From Flavipsychrobacter sp964461535 (GTDB lineage: Bacteria; Bacteroidota; Bacteroidia; Chitinophagales; Chitinophagaceae): a stretch of 30,264 nucleotides of DNA. Positions 25,345-30,264 of the stretch are shown here, piece after piece; position 1 is the stretch's first letter, and the number at the start of each line of letters is the position of its first letter. Both the position numbers and the translations under genes were made by a program. The DNA lies in the NCBI GenBank assembly GCA_964461535.1, contig CAYWUY010000034.1, positions 1 to 30,264 on the forward strand. The letters are read 5' to 3'. A model generated the notes under the pieces. That model made no database searches and had not been told where the DNA came from. It saw nothing but the letters and a program-made list of their open reading frames with translations.

Positions 25345-25794
25345 CTACAATACCTTTTCAAAACAAAGGCTTTCAGCCACATCGGCATATTGTCCAAAGT
25401 TGGGTATTCTTTTGTAGCCGTTCTTATGATATAGTCTTATAGCTTCAGGCTGTTTTTCGCCGGTTTCAAGTATGCATTTTTGCACACCTAGCTCCTTGCA
25501 CCATTGTTCAAGAGCACCCAGCACTACCGATGCTATACCCTTGCCTCTGTGTGTTAGTGGCACAAACATGCGCTTCACTTCCATTGCATCATCAGCATAG
25601 GGTTTAAAGGCACCGCAGCCAACAGGTTCATCCTGTTCATAGGCTACTACTACATGTTTTATAGCATCTATTTTATTAAACTGTGCAAAAAAACTTTGTT
25701 GTTCACCATTTCTGGCAGCAAGGTCTTGGTCAAGAGCTACTACTAGCTTTCTAAAATCGGCATTATCTGAGTCAGTTCTTATAATAGTCAACAT
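25345..25794 (-). CDS. GNAT family N-acetyltransferase
   Basis: This 149-residue protein has the acetyl-CoA fold of the GNAT superfamily. Motif A is RMFVPLTHRGKGIASVVL, with the R/Q-x-x-G-x-G/A pyrophosphate loop at Arg83 to Ala88. Motif B follows as LETGEKQPEAIRLYHKNGYKRI. EPVGCGAFKPY and MEVKRM form strands 3 and 4. The substrate cannot be read from the sequence. A minus-strand TAATTTTG box (25823-25830) lies 28 bases upstream of the ATG, so it probably has its own promoter. It lies 111 bases behind the marR stop on the same strand; read-through from marR is possible but unsupported. Confidence 0.9.
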   Translation of the reverse strand: MLTIIRTDSDNADFRKLVVALDQDLAARNGEQQSFFAQFNKIDAIKHVVVAYEQDEPVGCGAFKPYADDAMEVKRMFVPLTHRGKGIASVVLGALEQWCKELGVQKCILETGEKQPEAIRLYHKNGYKRIPNFGQYADVAESLCFEKVL

Positions 25795-25822
25795 GGCTTA
25801 ATATTAAAGTACATTAGAAACC

Positions 25823-25830
25823 CAAAATTA
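25823..25830 (-). promoter_or_regulatory. Possible -7 promoter element for the GNAT gene
   Basis: The minus strand reads TAATTTTG, an exact TAnnTTTG match, 28 bases upstream of the start codon. No TTG is seen at the right distance upstream. Confidence 0.3.
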
Positions 25831-25905
25831 CTTAATACTCTTTAACTGTCCACTGTTAAACCTGCATTTACGTATGCCTACCCCCTATCAAATACACGCC
25901 CGGCA

Positions 25906-26331
25906 TTATAGCACCTCAAGCAATAGCTGTTGCAATACTTCAGCTTGTTTGGGCTTCAAGCTGCCCAGTAGCGCCTCTGCCGAGAAGTCAGCCGTATTCA
26001 TGGCATCTTTAAGTATGTTACTACCTGCCTTTGCCAATACTACATAGCTTACTCTAGCATCTCTCTCATTAGCTTCCCTGTCTACTAGGCCTATTTTCTC
26101 CATAGGTGCTAGCATGCGCGTCACACCCGATGCTGTCATGCCCATCATATCAGCCAAATCTATTCTGCGCATCTTTTGGGCAGGCGCCTGGTTTAAGTAA
26201 TACAGTATCATAAAATCTGTATAGCTAATGCCGTGCGCACATAAGTGGCTATCCATCTTTTTATAAATCTTGGCAGATAGCTTAGTTATTTTCAGCACAG
26301 CATCTAAATTCAAGCTCAGCTCTTGTTTCAT
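25906..26331 (-). CDS. MarR family transcriptional regulator
   Basis: This 141-residue regulator has the MarR winged-helix layout. N-terminal dimerisation helices come first, with ISYTDFMILYYLNQAP. The helix-turn-helix lies at about 57-77 (RIDLADMMGMTASGVTRMLAPMEKIGLV), the wing at about 84-100 (DREANERDARVSYVVLA), and a C-terminal helix completes the dimer interface. Ligand and targets are not readable. Its 5' region holds a perfect 44-bp palindrome that overlaps a promoter pointing at this gene, so autoregulation is likely. The distance from that promoter to the start codon, about 300 bases, is unusually long. GNAT is the next gene on the same strand. Confidence 0.92.
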   Translation of the reverse strand: MKQELSLNLDAVLKITKLSAKIYKKMDSHLCAHGISYTDFMILYYLNQAPAQKMRRIDLADMMGMTASGVTRMLAPMEKIGLVDREANERDARVSYVVLAKAGSNILKDAMNTADFSAEALLGSLKPKQAEVLQQLLLEVL

Positions 26332-26498
26332 AGTATTTTTCTTTATTAGTTATAATTCAACTTTCATTTGTAAAAACCCCAAATTCATGTACCATATAGA
26401 CCTGCTTTTACTGTTTCTCATAGAAGATTTCATATTACTTATACTACTCAGCCTAAACGAATACAATTCAAAATTACAGCCTGCATGCCCCACACCCC

Positions 26499-26540
26499 TT
26501 ATATATACTACTATGTCTACTAGCCTTTTAGTATATATAA
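26499..26540. repeat. 12-bp perfect inverted repeat in the marR upstream region
   Basis: TTATATATACTA (26499-26510) and TAGTATATATAA (26529-26540) pair perfectly around an 18-base spacer. It lies in the probable 5' leader of marR, so it could be a second operator or an RNA hairpin. The arms are AT-only apart from one pair, so the hairpin is weak. Confidence 0.5.
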
Positions 26541-26595
26541 ATAGGCTTCCAATCCGCTGTAGCACTACTACTTCTTTATTTATTTCAGAGTTCAT

Positions 26596-26639
26596 TACAT
26601 TTGCATAATACTTGACTAGTCAAGTATTATGCAAATGTA
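26596..26639. promoter_or_regulatory. Perfect 44-bp palindrome, probable MarR operator
   Basis: The sequence is identical to its reverse complement over 44 bases, centred at 26617/26618 on CTAG, with core CTTGACTAGTCAAG. Both ends read TACATTTG inward, a TAnnTTTG promoter -7 match on each strand. MarR proteins bind palindromes of about 16-20 bp, so the core is the likely site and binding would block the promoter. Confidence 0.75.
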
Positions 26640-26661
26640 TACTTAAAAAACAATCAACAAA
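26632..26661 (-). promoter_or_regulatory. Promoter facing marR
   Basis: On the minus strand TTTG (26661-26658), an 18-base spacer and TACATTTG (26639-26632) match the Bacteroidota promoter pattern. The -7 box is the right end of the 44-bp palindrome, and the expected start of transcription falls inside the palindrome. Confidence 0.55.
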
Positions 26662-26758
26662 TATTTCTTTTGAGCCATTTTTCATTTTTATATAACCCTA
26701 CAATCTTTAACAATAATTGAGTAACTTACTGTTAATTATTTGTTGCAAACATCAACAT

Positions 26759-29677
26759 ATGAACACTTTAAATAAACAAGCCAAAAACAGAATCAACTAC
26801 AACCCATTGAAGGTGGTGTTGCCCTATTTTGTCTTTGGCATTACCTATATCATTTTCTCCGATTCTTTTCTAGAACTCTTCACCAAAGACGCTGATAAAC
26901 TTACACACCTGCAATCTTACAAAGGCATAGCCTATGTAATCATCACCTCTTTTTTACTCTATTCATTAATTAGAAAGAACACATACCAACTAGAGAAAAA
27001 TCATACCAAAGAATTAGAGAGAGAGCATATATACAAAGCCATTATAGAATATGGCAGCGATATAACACTGCTTGTAAACGAAAAGAGAGAAATAAGCTAT
27101 GCATCAGAAAACATATATGAAATAGCAGCAAATATACCCCAACCCTTAGAGACAGTATCACTGCTACAACTTTTCCATACAGAAGACCATAAACTACTAG
27201 CAGAAACACTACAGCAAGTACAAAAAAGCAAAAACGCCATACGTCATATAGAAGCTAGGCTAGCAACCGGCAGTAATAGTTATGTATGGATGGAATGTAT
27301 TGTAGCTAACCATTTACAAGACAGTTACCTTAAAAATATAGTCATCAACTTACGCAATATAGACCGTAAAAAACAGGATGAATATCTTTTAAAAAAATCT
27401 GAAGAAAAATACCAAAACCTGTTTAACAACAGTCCTATACCCATGTGGATATACGACGTTAATACACTAATGTTTATTGATGTAAATGAAGCTGCAATAA
27501 GAAACTATCAATATAGCCGGGAAGAATTTTTAAAAATGTCACTAAAAGATATAAGGCCCGCCAATGAACATGATAAGCTATTAAAAGCAGTAGAAATAGC
27601 AAAAAACGTTAACTACAATGATAACCCCAACAGGTATACACATATAAAAAAGAATGGCGAAAAAATAATAGTAAGAATAGAAAGCAGCAGCCTATCGCCC
27701 GAGGACAAAAGCAAAAGAATAGTTTTAGCCTTCGACATTACCAATATGGTAAAACATGAAGATGAACTTACCGCCACAAATAGCAAACTTAAATACATAC
27801 AAGCAACTGCACAGTTGGGCTTTTGGCACCTAGACATGCTTAATAAAACCGTGCAATGGACAGATGAAGTAGATCAAATATTTGAAACATCGGCCAATAC
27901 AAATATCTACAAACCAGAAGATGCCAGAAACTTTGTATACCCTGAAGATATAGAGGCCGTAAGCACACTGGTAAAACAGTGCATAGACACTAAAACAGAA
28001 GGCCATTTAGAATATAGAATACGCACCCAACAAGGCCGCGTAAAATGGGTGTATAGTAAATTTGTAGTAGTATTTAGTTACAATCAGCCCATAGCCATAG
28101 AGGGCACTTTATATGATATAACAGATAGAAAGCAAAAAGAACAAAACCTAAAACACAAATCCGCATTACTAGAAGCGCTTAACACATTTACACATTACAT
28201 ACTTGCCGAAAATCAGAGCTGGGAACAATCGCTTAGTTTATCAGCAAATAGTATTCTAGAAAGCCTAAACGCCGATAGACTTACTTACTTTAAACTAAAT
28301 ACTGAAAAAGATAATACCAGCCTAAATCTTGCATGGCTGCACCATAAAGAAGCACACCCACTACTAGACAACAATATAGAATACACATTACAAACGCTGG
28401 GGCCAGACCTTTATCATGCACTACTTAACGGGGAAACCATAGAAACACATACACAACAAGCACCAAATGAAAAACTAAAAGCCACACTTAATACCCTTAA
28501 TGTGAAATCTATTATGATACTGCCGCTTATCGTTAATGGCAGCCTTCATGGGGTAATGTGCCTGCATAATTGTACGGCTGAGCAGTTGTGGGATGCAGAC
28601 GATAAAAACTTCTTAAAAGCACTGACCTCTACCATTGCTGTAGAAATAGAAAAAAACCTAGCTAAAACAGACGCAGGAAAAACTAAAATACTTCTTGAAT
28701 CTTTGGTCAACAACCTACCAGGCATTAGTATTAGAAGACAAATAGGCGGTGACTGGCCTACACTATTTATTAGCAAAGAGATAGAACGTCTTACAGGCTA
28801 TACTGTAGAAGATTTTATTAATAAACCGGCTACTGAATTTTATAGAATATTACATCCTGACGATAAAGAAATTGTTTTTAGTAAAATACAACATCTATCA
28901 CCCAATGAACAGTTTACAGTTAAATTTAGGATTGTATGTAAAGATGGTGGTATAAAATGGTTTAGAGGTAATGGCATTTGCATTGCCGACCCTTACAGTA
29001 ATTATAATTATGTAGATGCTGTACTACTAGACATTACCAACCACCACAACAACGAAGAGTTACTAAAAGTCAGTAACGAACGATTTGGGCTAGTAATGAA
29101 GGCACTACATGAAGCACTTATAGATTGGGACATCATAAACGATAAAGTAGTATGGGGCGCAGGCTTTAGCGAGCTATTTGGTTATACATCTATATCGTCT
29201 AACGAAAAACTATGGGCTGAAAATATACATCCTGACGATAGAGAGCGTGTGCTCAATGAATTAAAAACAGCACTTAAAGACAACACAGTAGATCGCTTCA
29301 ATACCCAATTTAAATTTTTAAAGGCCAACCGCTCTGTTGCCTATGTACAGTTTAGAAGCTATTTTATTAGGAATGAAAGTGGATATGCAATACGTGCCGT
29401 TGGTGCGCTGATAGACCAAACCGAAACCATGGCCAGAGTAAAAAAGATAGAACAGCAAAACGAGACTTTTAAAGAAATAGCCTGGCTACAAAGTCATGTG
29501 GTAAGAGCACCACTAGCATCAATAATGGGTTTGCTTAACTTACTCAAGAATAATGAAACTGTACTGCAACAAGAAGGAGAGATTATTAACTACATGGAAG
29601 AGTCAGCCAACAAAATGGATGAAATAGTACATAAAATGGTAAAAAAAGCGGAAGAAGTGACCGACATTACCCGTTAA
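26759..29677 (+). CDS. Membrane-anchored multi-PAS/GAF sensor protein with HisKA-like C-terminus and no ATPase domain
   Basis: From the ATG at 26759 the product has 972 residues. Two membrane segments (about 17-36 and 56-72) come first, with the IIFSDSFLELF pattern seen in many PAS sensors. PAS domains follow at about 90-208, 213-335 and 345-460, then a GAF-like domain (about 470-640) and two more PAS domains (650-775 and 780-900), several ending in the PAC form D-I-T-x-R/N. The last 66 residues look like a HisKA dimerisation helix pair, IAWLQSHVVRAPLASIMGLLNLL, with His913 in the place of the phospho-acceptor. The chain ends without a HATPase domain. It may be phosphorylated by another kinase or act by binding; the signal is unknown. 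An in-frame TTG at 26717 would add 14 residues and is less likely. Confidence 0.88.
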   Translation: MNTLNKQAKNRINYNPLKVVLPYFVFGITYIIFSDSFLELFTKDADKLTHLQSYKGIAYVIITSFLLYSLIRKNTYQLEKNHTKELEREHIYKAIIEYGSDITLLVNEKREISYASENIYEIAANIPQPLETVSLLQLFHTEDHKLLAETLQQVQKSKNAIRHIEARLATGSNSYVWMECIVANHLQDSYLKNIVINLRNIDRKKQDEYLLKKSEEKYQNLFNNSPIPMWIYDVNTLMFIDVNEAAIRNYQYSREEFLKMSLKDIRPANEHDKLLKAVEIAKNVNYNDNPNRYTHIKKNGEKIIVRIESSSLSPEDKSKRIVLAFDITNMVKHEDELTATNSKLKYIQATAQLGFWHLDMLNKTVQWTDEVDQIFETSANTNIYKPEDARNFVYPEDIEAVSTLVKQCIDTKTEGHLEYRIRTQQGRVKWVYSKFVVVFSYNQPIAIEGTLYDITDRKQKEQNLKHKSALLEALNTFTHYILAENQSWEQSLSLSANSILESLNADRLTYFKLNTEKDNTSLNLAWLHHKEAHPLLDNNIEYTLQTLGPDLYHALLNGETIETHTQQAPNEKLKATLNTLNVKSIMILPLIVNGSLHGVMCLHNCTAEQLWDADDKNFLKALTSTIAVEIEKNLAKTDAGKTKILLESLVNNLPGISIRRQIGGDWPTLFISKEIERLTGYTVEDFINKPATEFYRILHPDDKEIVFSKIQHLSPNEQFTVKFRIVCKDGGIKWFRGNGICIADPYSNYNYVDAVLLDITNHHNNEELLKVSNERFGLVMKALHEALIDWDIINDKVVWGAGFSELFGYTSISSNEKLWAENIHPDDRERVLNELKTALKDNTVDRFNTQFKFLKANRSVAYVQFRSYFIRNESGYAIRAVGALIDQTETMARVKKIEQQNETFKEIAWLQSHVVRAPLASIMGLLNLLKNNETVLQQEGEIINYMEESANKMDEIVHKMVKKAEEVTDITR

Positions 29678-29844
29678 AATAAATTATGTACAAATAAAAA
29701 AAATAAAAAAAACCGACAAATGCAGCAACTATAACATTCTTTTTGGCATGCATTTTGTTAAAGTAAGAACAATCTAACAGCCATGTATTAACAGCATACT
29801 AAAAACTAGTCAACCAAACGATTACTAAACCTCAATAATAACCA

Positions 29845-30264
29845 ATGAAATCATTTATCATTCTTGCTAGCATATTTGCATCTATAGTAATATTTTCATG
29901 CAATCAAGAAGCCCCAAAAACAGCAGCGCAACCTGAAAATTTAGACTCCTTAAAGTTAAGAGGGGAATATTTAGTAACAATAATGGGCTGTGGTGATTGT
30001 CATTCTCCTAAAATAATGACCCCCAACGGTCCTGCACCAGATACTAGTCTATTATTCTCAGGACACCGTGCAAACACACAGCTACCCCCTATAGATAAAG
30101 CCATATTAAAAAGTGGCTGGGCGCTGTTTGGCATGGAAAACACAGTACTGGTAACGCCTATGGGAGCATCATTTGCAGCAAATATCACTTCAGATGTAAC
30201 AGGTATAGGCGACTGGACATTTGAGCAATTTAAACTTGCCATGACTAAAGGCAAATGGAAAGGT
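29845..30264 (+). CDS. Lipoprotein c-type cytochrome (3' end outside the window)
   Basis: The 140 visible codons start with a lipoprotein signal whose lipobox IFSC puts the acylated cysteine at residue 19. A Pro/Ala/Gln-rich linker follows, then a haem-binding motif C-G-D-C-H-S (CxxCH) in TIMGCGDCHSPKIMTPNGPAPD. Downstream are LLFSGHRAN, LVTPMGASFAANITSDVTGIGDW and FKLAMTKGKWKG, a pattern found in Bacteroidota single-haem cytochrome c proteins. The product should sit in the periplasm anchored to a membrane and carry electrons. The partner oxidoreductase is not in the window. The frame is open to the last base, so the gene is cut by the window end. Confidence 0.88.
   Translation, partial: MKSFIILASIFASIVIFSCNQEAPKTAAQPENLDSLKLRGEYLVTIMGCGDCHSPKIMTPNGPAPDTSLLFSGHRANTQLPPIDKAILKSGWALFGMENTVLVTPMGASFAANITSDVTGIGDWTFEQFKLAMTKGKWKG

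Larger units (their letters stand above)
26332..26758. other. Intergenic region of 427 bases between marR and the PAS sensor gene
   Basis: The gap holds a 12-bp inverted repeat (26499-26540), the 44-bp palindrome (26596-26639) and a promoter facing marR (26632-26661). An 81-codon minus-strand frame (26350-26595) fills the space between palindrome and marR, but it has no recognisable domain and I do not call it a gene. I see no clear TAnnTTTG promoter for the sensor gene. Confidence 0.6.

Noticed and set aside
26270..26608. 112-codon plus-strand frame over the marR start and upstream region
   Set aside because: It overlaps marR and the palindrome, is composed of low-complexity hydrophobic residues and has no recognisable domain.

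Overview
The window looks like a chromosomal segment of a member of the phylum Bacteroidota, plausibly near the Chitinophagaceae. This is inferred from a type IX secretion C-terminal sorting domain, a GldD gliding-motility lipoprotein, several matches to the Bacteroidota promoter pattern (TTG/TTTG, 17-23 nt, TAnnTTTG), no obvious Shine-Dalgarno sequences, ATA-rich isoleucine codons and low G+C. No species name can be supported from sequence alone.

Layout. 2-6595 (+) is the 3' part of a giant secreted, cell-surface-type protein: twelve tandem Ig-like units, six NHL repeats, one more Ig-like unit and a type IX sorting domain. A strong hairpin terminator follows. 6666-11217 (-) reads as fused 2-oxo-acid dehydrogenase E1, then mnmH, then selD, the last two being the pair that makes selenophosphate and 2-selenouridine in tRNA. 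11423-13103 (-) is a two-gene sugar unit: DegT-type aminotransferase and RfbC-type epimerase, closed by a terminator. 13216-17502 (-) is a Rel/SpoT (p)ppGpp enzyme, an M32 carboxypeptidase and a small membrane protein. gldD (+) and a tRNA-Arg(CCT) follow, each with a recognisable promoter.

18420-23008 (+) is an AT-rich accessory island directly behind the tRNA. It holds a stand-alone PUA/EVE-like protein resembling the N-terminal module of some HNH restriction enzymes. Behind that is a compact three-gene operon: an SMC/OLD-type AAA ATPase with a DUF3696-like tail, a separate TOPRIM-like protein, and a DUF262 (ParB/GmrS-like) protein with an altered DGCQR motif. The ATPase and TOPRIM genes overlap, and the TOPRIM and DUF262 genes abut with no gap. 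The parts are those of anti-phage systems (OLD, PARIS, GmrSD), but I do not recognise this exact combination. It is the best candidate here for an undescribed or poorly described defence system.

23029-26331 holds small housekeeping or accessory genes: a short LMW-phosphatase-like protein, a secreted TonB-C-like protein, DUF4256, a YdeI/OmdA-like protein, a GNAT acetyltransferase and a MarR regulator. Upstream of marR is a 427-base gap containing a perfect 44-bp palindrome that overlaps a promoter. 26759-29677 is a membrane-anchored multi-PAS/GAF sensor that ends in a HisKA-like helix with no ATPase domain. The window closes inside a lipoprotein cytochrome c gene.
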